Below, in pieces: positions 10,455-18,358 of a stretch of 64,000 bases of DNA. The stretch is from CALDTK01 sp965213735. Its GTDB lineage: Bacteria > Bacteroidota > Bacteroidia > Chitinophagales > Saprospiraceae. A program made the translations under genes and the position numbers. Below the pieces are notes generated by a model. That model had not been told where the DNA came from and did not search any database. It was given only the letters and a program-made list of their open reading frames with translations. The stretch lies in contig CBDCAB010000005.1 of assembly GCA_965213735.1 (NCBI GenBank), positions 1,364,001 through 1,428,000 of the forward strand. The letters are read 5' to 3'. Within the stretch, counting starts at the first letter, position 1. Each line of letters opens with the position of its first letter.

Positions 10455-11009
10455 GTTTACAAAGGCTTGTGCATTGTTCCGTCTGGGACAGATCGCGCTG
10501 CCCTCCAAGCGCAGATTGATGGCTTGGCGGACACCAATTTTTCGATGCCCGATGATGCTGAGCTTCGCAGTGGCTTTCTCAATAGCCGACTTAGCAACAA
10601 GCAAGCACGCGGCGTCTTATATCTCCTCGAAACACATCTACGTGGCACGGATCGACACTATACGGATGTGCTAGGCATAGAAAAATACAGCCTCGAACAT
10701 GTGATGCCTAAGAAATGGCCGAACCATTGGGGCCGTCTTACAAATGAGGAACTCAAACAGGAGCGGAATCAAGCTGTGAGGACGCTAGGCAATCTTGCTC
10801 TTCTCACCTCGAAGCTCAACACCTCTGTCCGCGATTTCGCCTGGAAAAAGAAGAAGACTGGTGGGCCCGGCAAGCAAGGGCTCAATCACTATGCGGGTGG
10901 ACTTGTCACATTCGATCAATGGCTCTCGCGTGATACTTGGGACGAAGAAGTGATTCGGGAGCGTGGGGAGTGGTTGTATGAACGGGCGGTGAGGGTGTGG
11001 ACTAGGTAA
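10455..11009 (+). pseudogene. GmrSD-like DUF1524 C-terminal fragment
   Basis: The frame opens after a TAG at 10452-10454 with no good start (first candidate is TTG 10467) and runs to 11009. It carries LEHVMPKKWPNHW and, further on, TLGNLALLTSKLN. These are the H-x-x-P and N-L-x-L-L landmarks of the DUF1524/HNH nuclease domain that ends GmrSD-type restriction enzymes, which cut modified DNA. The large DUF262 N-terminal region is missing; the sequence upstream is the start of jetC on the other strand. It is a truncated gene left at the island's edge and is probably inactive. Confidence 0.7.
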
Positions 11010-11053
11010 TTTTGAACCACATTGCGAATGCCCAAAGCACTTTATCGACTCTG

Positions 11054-11698
11054 CTATCCGAGCAAAATAGATTTCTTGTCGAAGCTATCAATTCCTTCAT
11101 CGAGGTATATAAAAAGCCCTCCTACAGTGGACATACTCACATTATACATAAAGTGCGCTCCTGTAATTTCTCCAACTAACTTGTTTGCTACTTGCTGAAT
11201 TACTTCTAAACACGGCGCCAGCATCTCATTCGGTATTCCATAAACTCGGTCATCAAGATCAGTATGAGCATACCACTTATCCCGTTGAGCTCGAATTCTG
11301 TTGATCACGTTTTCTTGTGACTTTAACAACGCGCAATGCTCTTCGATTGATTTCCTGGTGGCGCTTATTCGCTGCTTTCGGTCTCCTTGACTGCGCTTAT
11401 GCGACTCTGTGAATTCGATAAATTTAGGATCAAGTAGTTTGTTTGATATTTTTTCGAAGCTATAAGCATCACCTTTTGCCATCGATAATAATTTAGCTAG
11501 CTGTGTTACTGCGTGAAACCTTTGGGTTCTGTACACATGATGCAATGATAAATGAAAGCCATGTCCTGCAGGCAGCTTTTGCCGATAAGATGTGATCAAC
11601 TCCGCGTTTCTTATTGAAGTAGACGCATCCAATAGGATCGCTTCAACTTTTCTAACGTAGCTCTTGATTTCTGCTTCTCGTTCCGCTCTCGACTCCAT
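11054..11698 (-). CDS. HEPN/AbiU2-like protein at the end of the mod-res operon
   Basis: 214 residues, all-helical. The motif RAQRDKWYAHTD (R139, H145) is the R-x4-6-H signature of HEPN ribonucleases, and its RDKxxAH form resembles the AbiU2 family of abortive-infection proteins. Its ATG lies 6 bp after the res stop codon, so it is almost certainly co-transcribed with mod and res. This suggests, as inference, a growth-arrest arm attached to the restriction system. Family membership comes from one motif plus overall helical character, so an HMM search is the needed test. Confidence 0.6.
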   Translation of the reverse strand: MESRAEREAEIKSYVRKVEAILLDASTSIRNAELITSYRQKLPAGHGFHLSLHHVYRTQRFHAVTQLAKLLSMAKGDAYSFEKISNKLLDPKFIEFTESHKRSQGDRKQRISATRKSIEEHCALLKSQENVINRIRAQRDKWYAHTDLDDRVYGIPNEMLAPCLEVIQQVANKLVGEITGAHFMYNVSMSTVGGLFIYLDEGIDSFDKKSILLG

Positions 11699-11704
11699 AG
11701 TTTC

Positions 11705-14700
11705 TTATTTGACCATTTTCATCATCCCATCCCAGCCATCCACCACGCCATACCTCACTCTTTGCCCCTCACCGCCCTGCTCCCTTAATCGCTCAAAAAA
11801 CACCTTCGCACATTCCGTCTTAATCTCTTCTACCGCACGCAACTGCAGCGACGACATTGAGCCTTTAGTCTCCGCCACAAAGTAGATGTGCTTCACCGCG
11901 CCCTCCTCAAATACAATCGCCCAATCTGGATTGTAGTCACCTACTGGAGTGGGGATTTTGAAGCGGCCCGGCAACTTGGCATACACCACCACCTCATCGG
12001 CAGTATCTAAAGTTTTGGCGAAAGCCCGCTCACCTTTACTCTCCGTCTTGACGTAATCGTAGATGTGCTTCTTGAGCGGCTCGGTGGCCTCCGCAAAGTT
12101 AATCATCTCAGGGGTGAAGATGTCGGAAGTGTAGGTGCGATTGGTGCGGTCGTAGGTGAGACCTTGGACCACTAGACTCGCCTTCTGCTCGATGATGATA
12201 CGGCTAACCTCCGCAATAAACTGCTCTGGATTGATGGCGTAGAGGTCGAATTTGATTTCCTCGATACCTCGCAGAATGTCCGCAATCGATTGACGTGTAA
12301 GCTCCGCATTCGCAGCGATCTGGCCAAGTAAGTCATACTTCACGTAGCTATCGGCGTTGCTAAGCTCTACAGTTGCATCGTTAGATCGCGTCTCCCGAAA
12401 CAACTTACCCTCGCTATAGTCGCCCTCGGTATAACTATCCATTTGAGCACCACGCTCCACCCTAAACGTAGTGTGCGTCACCGTGAGTTGCCGATTGATC
12501 GCTGCGATGGAGTTCTTGACCAACTCCCCAGACTCAAAGTCCACTTGGTACACCTGGCGCTGATTGATCTGCTGCCACAGCGCCTGAAACTCCTTGCGTG
12601 CATAGTTGGCATTGACAGGCACAGGCTGCTCCTGGCCGCCCGGTGCCAGTACCGGCAGCGCCGCATCCGAGTAAACACTCTGGATGAGCGCATGTACCGA
12701 CTCCGCGTACGGCGCCAGTGCCTCCGGCAGCGCCGCGAAGGCGTTTGCCTCCTTGGCTTCGTGGTAGGCCGTGTTTACTTGATCGGAGCCATCGACGTAG
12801 TCACTCTTGATAAGGTAGACCTCAATGGCGCGCGCCAGCGTCGTGTCGATCTCACACGTTGCACCGTCCTCATCAGCAACCAGCACTTTGTTCTCAAAGA
12901 ACTCCCGTGTCGCACGTCGCGGCCGGCCTGCTACCGCTTCCTTATATTCTTCTTGTAGCGCCTTCACATAGGCCTTGTAGGACTCCTCCGTCACCACCGT
13001 CAGCACGTTAATATCGTGCACCTCCGACGGATCATCCATGCGGTAGTAGTTGCCCTGCCCGTCACTGCGCACCGCAATGCGTAAGCCACGCCCCAGTTCC
13101 TGCCGCCGCCGACCGTTCATTTCCTCACCCGTGTGTTTTAGAAAGCACATCACAAACACATTCGGGTTGTCCCAGCCCTCGCGCAGCGCCGAGTGCGAAA
13201 AGATGAAACGCTTCGGTTCCTGCAGGCTTAGCAGCCGCTCCTTATTCTTAAGGATCAGGTCGTACGCATCCACGTCGTCGGTGTACGCTTCCTTGGTTTT
13301 GGTGCCGCCTTTCGTTTTCGGATCTTTGAGTCGCTTCGACTTTTTATCGATGGAGAAGTAGCCTTCGTGGACAGCACCCGCCTCATCGCGCTGTAAGTAG
13401 GCGCGGTAGTCATCAGAGATCGTTAGCTCCTCCAGCTTCTCCTGCCGGAGCTGCGCGTATTCCTGCTCAAAGATGCGCGCATACTCACCCAGCGTATCCT
13501 CGCGACTGTAGTCGCGGTACTTCGCCACCGTATCAATGAAAAAGAGCGTCAGCACTTTCACACCGCGCTCGTGCAGATGCGCCTCCCGCTGCAGGTGTGC
13601 CCGAATGCTCTCGCGGATCTGTATCGTGCGCAGTGTCGCCTCCGAGGTGTCGCCGATGGCTTCGTGCAGCTGTGCCACTACACCGTTTGCAAACTCTACC
13701 TCCGGCGGTACGGCCCGAATATCCGCCACCGTCCAGCGGTCTTTGTAGTGCTCGAGCTCGTTCGACTTCACAAATAGGTCGGTGCGCTTGTCGATGCGGA
13801 CGCGCTTGCGCGGCGTACTGCCATTGGCACGCAGCTGCTCGATTTCAATGAGCGCAGTAGGGTCGCCGCGACTCACATCAATGCGCTCTACATATACGTA
13901 GGCCTGGGCACCTGCCGTCGTCTTGGACGTAATGCCCACCGGCGCGATCTTCTTGACCAGCTTGCGGTTGTAGGCATCGAGCGCGTCGAGGCGATACACG
14001 AGGTTGTACTGCGTTTTGTGTGTAGCTGAGTAGCGCAGGATCGCAATTGCCCCAAACTCCCCAAGCCGGTCGCGCGTCACCTTGCCTTCCATTTTCTGGG
14101 GCTCATCCAGAATGAGAATTGGCTGCGTGTTTTTAATCACATCAATAGGTCGCCGCGATTGAAAGTCATCCAACTCTTCATAAATGCGCCGTGCATCCTT
14201 GCCCCGCGCCGCAAAGGCTTGCGTATTAATGACCATCAGGTTGATGCCGCCGTCCTGCGCAAACTGCTCAATCTGGTTGAGCTGCTTGGAGTTGTAGATA
14301 AACGCCCGGATGCGCCGACCGTACTGCTGCTGAAAGTGCTCGGCCATTGATCCCACGGAGGCAAACACGCCCTCCCGTATTGCCACGCTTGGCACCATCA
14401 CAATGAACTTGTTCCAGCCGTACTTGGCGTGCAGCTCAAACATCGTCTTGAGGTACACGTAGGTCTTGCCTGTACCCGTCTCCATTTCCACGTCGAGGTT
14501 CACCTGCGACCCTGGTCCTGGTGCCAACGAGCTTGCAGGCTTGAGGCTGTACTGCCGCTTCTGCACCTTCTGCAGATTCGTGACGAGCTGCCTATGAGCC
14601 AGCTGGATACCATAGTTCTTAAAGCCCAGCTCGGCGAGACTTAGCTGCGTCGTGCCCTCGACCCTTCCCGGATCTACCTTATAGCGATTGTCGTCGCCAC

Positions 14701-14785
14701 TTGGCTTTGGCTGCCCCTCAAACACATCGACCACAGCCTCTACCGCTGCTGTCTGAAAGTCCTGTACCTTATACGTGAAGCCCAT
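11705..14785 (-). CDS. Type III restriction enzyme Res subunit
   Basis: 1026 residues. Walker A is METGTGKTYVYL (about 101-112), the DEAD-like box is LILDEPQKM, and helicase motif VI lies around GRRRQELGRGLRIAV. The C-terminus holds an endonuclease core: GDYNPDWAIVFEEG, then YFVAETKGS, i.e. a D...E-x-K pattern. This is the standard layout of type III Res, the ATP-driven translocase/nuclease that cuts when two unmethylated head-to-head sites are present. It lies 41 bp downstream of mod and 6 bp upstream of the HEPN gene. Motifs look intact. It contains one exact copy (12012-12025) of the 14-bp word described in the findings. Confidence 0.93.
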   Translation of the reverse strand: MGFTYKVQDFQTAAVEAVVDVFEGQPKPSGDDNRYKVDPGRVEGTTQLSLAELGFKNYGIQLAHRQLVTNLQKVQKRQYSLKPASSLAPGPGSQVNLDVEMETGTGKTYVYLKTMFELHAKYGWNKFIVMVPSVAIREGVFASVGSMAEHFQQQYGRRIRAFIYNSKQLNQIEQFAQDGGINLMVINTQAFAARGKDARRIYEELDDFQSRRPIDVIKNTQPILILDEPQKMEGKVTRDRLGEFGAIAILRYSATHKTQYNLVYRLDALDAYNRKLVKKIAPVGITSKTTAGAQAYVYVERIDVSRGDPTALIEIEQLRANGSTPRKRVRIDKRTDLFVKSNELEHYKDRWTVADIRAVPPEVEFANGVVAQLHEAIGDTSEATLRTIQIRESIRAHLQREAHLHERGVKVLTLFFIDTVAKYRDYSREDTLGEYARIFEQEYAQLRQEKLEELTISDDYRAYLQRDEAGAVHEGYFSIDKKSKRLKDPKTKGGTKTKEAYTDDVDAYDLILKNKERLLSLQEPKRFIFSHSALREGWDNPNVFVMCFLKHTGEEMNGRRRQELGRGLRIAVRSDGQGNYYRMDDPSEVHDINVLTVVTEESYKAYVKALQEEYKEAVAGRPRRATREFFENKVLVADEDGATCEIDTTLARAIEVYLIKSDYVDGSDQVNTAYHEAKEANAFAALPEALAPYAESVHALIQSVYSDAALPVLAPGGQEQPVPVNANYARKEFQALWQQINQRQVYQVDFESGELVKNSIAAINRQLTVTHTTFRVERGAQMDSYTEGDYSEGKLFRETRSNDATVELSNADSYVKYDLLGQIAANAELTRQSIADILRGIEEIKFDLYAINPEQFIAEVSRIIIEQKASLVVQGLTYDRTNRTYTSDIFTPEMINFAEATEPLKKHIYDYVKTESKGERAFAKTLDTADEVVVYAKLPGRFKIPTPVGDYNPDWAIVFEEGAVKHIYFVAETKGSMSSLQLRAVEEIKTECAKVFFERLREQGGEGQRVRYGVVDGWDGMMKMVK

Positions 14786-14826
14786 CGCTCGTGCCTATTG
14801 AGTAGTTAACTGGTATTGGAAATGCG

Positions 14827-16839
14827 CTACAGCACGCGCAGCGTCGACTCCGGCGCGAAGTGCTTCCTGATCTGCTCGGCATTAATCTTATCTGCATCGC
14901 TCCCGAAGGCTGCATCCTTGAGCACTACACGTAGCGGTTGCAGCTTGGCGATACCTCGTATAGTCTCTTCTGTTAGCCTTTCGGCAAAACAAGCCACGAG
15001 GGCGTTTTGGCCTACCACGAAAATCTCTACTCCCGAGTCTGCTTGCCCCACTGACTCCCCAGAAGGGAGAACCGAATCAGACTCGGGGGGCAAGAATTGG
15101 CGCTCAATGCGCAAGTCGAGCGGTACGCCCATGTCGAGCATCACCTGAAACAGTAGGTCTTCACTAGAACGGTCTTCCTTGAGGTTACTGATAAAGTTGC
15201 CAAGCTCGCCCTGGACCGTCTCTTTGGGCCTGTAGTATACGTCCTTCATCGAAGTCGTGTCGATCTTCAGTACCCGAAACCCTGTGTCGCCTTCCCAGTC
15301 GGGGTGTTCTTCTTTAATCTTCTTACCTGCTCGGCGCAGGCGCTCTTTGGCGATTTCGGCGATGGTGTCGTAGCCGGCCTTGCGTGCCTCCGACTTCTCA
15401 TCGGTGACCTCTGGCAGCTGCACGCAGATGTACTTGCGGTTTCCGCCGTCTTCGGCATTGAGCTTCATTACGGCGTGTCCGGTGGTGGCGGAACCTGCGA
15501 AGAAGTCTAGGATGATTGCAGAAGAATCAGCTGCTACTGAAGTTAGTAATTTGATGAACTCAATTGGCTTAGGGTTGCTAAATATCTGGCTAGTATTCAG
15601 AGTAGATTTTAGTTCTATGCTACCTTTCTTATTGCCGTCGATGCTTGTCAGCAAGTTGGAGAGCTGCTTTGTCCTATCAGCTAAGTAATACTTTACATAC
15701 GGCTTCCACTTAGTTACAAAGCCTTCGGCTTCGGAACTTTTTGCGGCATCAATTGCAGTGTCAAAATCTGAACCCTCAAGCTCTTTCCATACGATTAAAC
15801 CATCGTTCACTACTTCGTGGTAGGATTTTTTCCCAAATCTCCATCGACTTAGGTAGTTGGTTGGGCCAATTGGATACACATCAGTACCATCGGGGGCGCT
15901 AATCGGGTAAAACATGTTTTCCCTATCTGATTTACGGTCGGCGTTGCCCGTCTTTCTCATTTGAAGTAATGCGTATTTTCCTCTACCATCGGCATCGTCA
16001 TTATTAAACCTATCAAGATCCTTACCTGCAAGCGGTACACCGTCTAAATTAAACGTATGTGATTTTGCAAAACATATTACAGTGTCGTACGAACTACCCA
16101 TCTTAGTTCCATCCTGGCCAGTTGTCGTCCCAGTAGCTCTAATAAGCTGTCCTACAAATTGATCTGGACCAAGGATCTCTCGAAGAAGCGTTGTCAAGTT
16201 GCTAACTTCATTTTCGTCAATACTTACAAAAATAACCCCATCGTTACTCAATAAATTCCGCGCAATCTTCAGCCGCGAATACATCATCGTCAGCCAGTCG
16301 GAGTGGTAGCGTCCGTTGCTTTCAGTGTTGACTTTTAGCTTGTTGCCGTCCTCGTCTTTCTGTCCGCTGCGCTCGAGGTACTCCTGCGTGGTCTCCGCAA
16401 AGTTGTCCTTGTACACGAAGTCCTTGCCGGTGTTGTAGGGCGGATCGATGTAAATCATCTTCACCTGGCCGAGGTAGGTCTCCTGCAGCAGCTTGAGGGC
16501 ATCGAGGTTGTCGCCTTCGATGAAGAGGTTTTGGGTGGTGTCGAAGTCTACGCTCTCGTCGCGGGCGGGCCGCAGCGTTTTGCGGATGGGGCGGTTGGCG
16601 TTAAGAATGGCCTGTCGCTTACCGGGCCAGGTGAGTTGGTAGCGCTCCTTTGGTCCTTCCACGATTTCGCCCGAGAGTTCTTGGCGCAGCTGGTCGAAGT
16701 CTACGGCGTACTTCAGCTTGCCGGTTGCTTCGTTGCGTCTTTCGGTGACGCAGTTGGGGAAGAGTTCGCGGATGCGGGAGATGTTAGTTTGGGTGAGGTT
16801 TGGTGTTTGGAGAGGGAGTTTTTCTAGCGGAGTAGACAT
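14827..16839 (-). CDS. Type III DNA adenine methyltransferase Mod subunit
   Basis: About 670 residues from the ATG at 16839 (MSTPLEKLPLQTPNLT); an upstream in-frame start adds 17 atypical residues. Motif IV is MIYIDPPYNTGKDF, and motif I comes later as ILDFFAGSATTGHAVM. This beta-class order (DPPY before FxGxG) is typical of type III Mod proteins. The region between them would be the target recognition domain and would set the methylated sequence. It is the first gene of mod-res-HEPN. Long-read methylation data would show the recognition site. Confidence 0.92.
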   Translation of the reverse strand: MSTPLEKLPLQTPNLTQTNISRIRELFPNCVTERRNEATGKLKYAVDFDQLRQELSGEIVEGPKERYQLTWPGKRQAILNANRPIRKTLRPARDESVDFDTTQNLFIEGDNLDALKLLQETYLGQVKMIYIDPPYNTGKDFVYKDNFAETTQEYLERSGQKDEDGNKLKVNTESNGRYHSDWLTMMYSRLKIARNLLSNDGVIFVSIDENEVSNLTTLLREILGPDQFVGQLIRATGTTTGQDGTKMGSSYDTVICFAKSHTFNLDGVPLAGKDLDRFNNDDADGRGKYALLQMRKTGNADRKSDRENMFYPISAPDGTDVYPIGPTNYLSRWRFGKKSYHEVVNDGLIVWKELEGSDFDTAIDAAKSSEAEGFVTKWKPYVKYYLADRTKQLSNLLTSIDGNKKGSIELKSTLNTSQIFSNPKPIEFIKLLTSVAADSSAIILDFFAGSATTGHAVMKLNAEDGGNRKYICVQLPEVTDEKSEARKAGYDTIAEIAKERLRRAGKKIKEEHPDWEGDTGFRVLKIDTTSMKDVYYRPKETVQGELGNFISNLKEDRSSEDLLFQVMLDMGVPLDLRIERQFLPPESDSVLPSGESVGQADSGVEIFVVGQNALVACFAERLTEETIRGIAKLQPLRVVLKDAAFGSDADKINAEQIRKHFAPESTLRVL

Positions 16840-17052
16840 CTGTGATGTAGTAGGTACGTGTAGTGTAGCGTTGCGCTGCAAACTAGGCATCTAATACGAA
16901 TCTTTCCCGGCTGGTGGCAATGGCACTGCTGATGTAGTGATACCTATTAACTGGTAACACCGGCACGGTCGGCCAGCGTCCTTCATCATAAATCGTTGCA
17001 AGTGAGCTATTTGCGTTACGTTAAGCTGTGTTGTGAAACTTTCGCACAAGAG

Positions 17053-17083
17053 TTGCGTTGACCAACGCAGCGCATTACGTTTG
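17053..17083 (+). promoter_or_regulatory. Possible Bacteroidota promoter before the Abi_2 remnant
   Basis: TTG at 17053-17055, a 20-bp spacer and TACGTTTG at 17076-17083 fit the Bacteroidota TTG/TAnnTTTG pattern. The first codon of the decayed Abi_2-like gene lies 58 bp downstream. The rest of the interval 16840-17140 holds nothing I can recognise. Confidence 0.4.
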
Positions 17084-17140
17084 CGTACAACAGAACCCGC
17101 CGCACCTCTCTATGATGTGACCCATGGCGGGTCATATTTT

Positions 17141-17240
17141 ATGCGCTATACTAAACCGGCGTTTACGGTCGAGCAGCTTCAGGAGTAGGGTTTGCGCATT
17201 GAAGATGAGGAATAGGCAGAGCGTGTAAGGTTTAAAGAAG
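17141..17240 (+). pseudogene. Abi_2 (AbiD/AbiF-like) N-terminal remnant
   Basis: From ATG 17141 the frame reads MRYTKPAFTVEQLQE, a TAG, GLRIEDEE, a second TAG, and AERVRFKEGPP before a TAA. Without the stops this matches the conserved start of Abi_2-family proteins, where a K-P-x-x-T-x-x-Q-x-x-L-L opening is followed by R-G-L and an acidic helix. Two nonsense codons and loss of everything downstream show it is dead. The sequence from 17240 to 17443 has no recognisable remainder. Confidence 0.5.
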
Positions 17241-17443
17241 GACCGCCGGTTGCGCATACCTAACGCGAGGCCTAGGCGTGGCGATCTATAGGCTACAAAT
17301 TTAAGGGCTCTTGCGAGTTGGACAATCTTCAATTTGCTAAAGTAGATCTCTATTCCGGCTGAGCACTAGCCCTCTCACAATTCAACCCCGATAGGTTTCA
17401 GCAGCTTTACTCTAAGCGCTTTCGCAGAAAATCCTTGAACGTC

Positions 17444-18307
17444 CTACCAGTCCCATCGTCCACCACGCGCTAAGAACGTGCTTTGATCCAGTCTGACTTG
17501 GTCTAGGGCTTTTTCGACGCCTACACTGAGAATAGGGTCGCTGTACGTGTGCTTTCCTTGTGTACTATCGTAGAAGCGTCCAGCAGGATCAATCATCAGG
17601 TAGCTGCCGCGCATGAGCTCATTTGATTCGGGTACCATAGGCAAGTGAGTAGCTACTTGGGCATGACGCTGGCAGAAGGCTTGGAATTGCTCTGATGTAA
17701 CCGCAAACTCACTGAAGTGAGCATCGTTTTGTCCATCAACTCGTAAGACTTGAAACACCTTCCAGCGTTCGGGTTGTGTTGCTTCTATGAAGGTGCTGAG
17801 GTTTTCCTGCCAATTCAGTGCGTGGACGGTTGTATTCAATTTGAAGCGAATGCCAGCTGTTTTGATGTAAGCGACTACGCTTAAATAGTCAGACTGCGTG
17901 AGTACACGACGTCCCGCAATCGCCCTTCCAGAGGCTAGGTTAATGCTATCATCTAAGCTGTCGACGCTCAGTGCGATCCAATCCAGGCAGCCTTCAAATT
18001 GACGCAAGTACGCAGGCGTGATCTTAGAGCCATTGGTTACGACCATAGTAGTGGCTCCCTTCGCCTTTGCAAGTTTAACCCCAACCGCTAGCCACGGACA
18101 TAAGGTAGGTTCTCCTCCAGCGAAGGTGATTTTAATGCCTGGTGCGGCGATGAGGTTAATGAGTGCTAAGCAAGATTCTTTAGGCAGGTGGCCTTTCGGC
18201 AAAACTGTTTGTTTTACGTCCTTAAAGGTTGCGAAGCAAAATTTGCAGCGCTTGTTGCAAGGTTCCCACAGGTGAAAATTGATAGCAAGAATAGGTAAGT
18301 GTGTCAT
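17444..18307 (-). CDS. Prokaryotic viperin (pVip), antiviral radical SAM enzyme
   Basis: 287 residues. The N-terminus reads INFHLWEPCNKRCKFCFATF: a CxxxCxxC [4Fe-4S]/SAM motif (C17, C21, C24) preceded by N-F-H, a hallmark of viperins. FAGGEPTLCP is the GGEP SAM-binding motif. The C-terminus, GRFYDSTQGKHTYSDPILSVG then FLARGGRWDW-like sequence, matches the conserved viperin tail (D-S-T...G-V-E...RGG-x-x-W). Viperins convert CTP, GTP or UTP to 3'-deoxy-3',4'-didehydro nucleotides that end viral RNA chains. It lies 51 bp downstream of a 615-aa nuclease-like gene on the same strand and is probably its operon partner. I see no nucleotide kinase gene next to it, so the substrate cannot be guessed from context. 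Length is close to the family norm. Confidence 0.88.
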   Translation of the reverse strand: MTHLPILAINFHLWEPCNKRCKFCFATFKDVKQTVLPKGHLPKESCLALINLIAAPGIKITFAGGEPTLCPWLAVGVKLAKAKGATTMVVTNGSKITPAYLRQFEGCLDWIALSVDSLDDSINLASGRAIAGRRVLTQSDYLSVVAYIKTAGIRFKLNTTVHALNWQENLSTFIEATQPERWKVFQVLRVDGQNDAHFSEFAVTSEQFQAFCQRHAQVATHLPMVPESNELMRGSYLMIDPAGRFYDSTQGKHTYSDPILSVGVEKALDQVRLDQSTFLARGGRWDW

Positions 18308-18358
18308 GGTGACGCATTTGGTGATCTTCCCAGAGGTCGATGCGCGTCACATTCGTAC

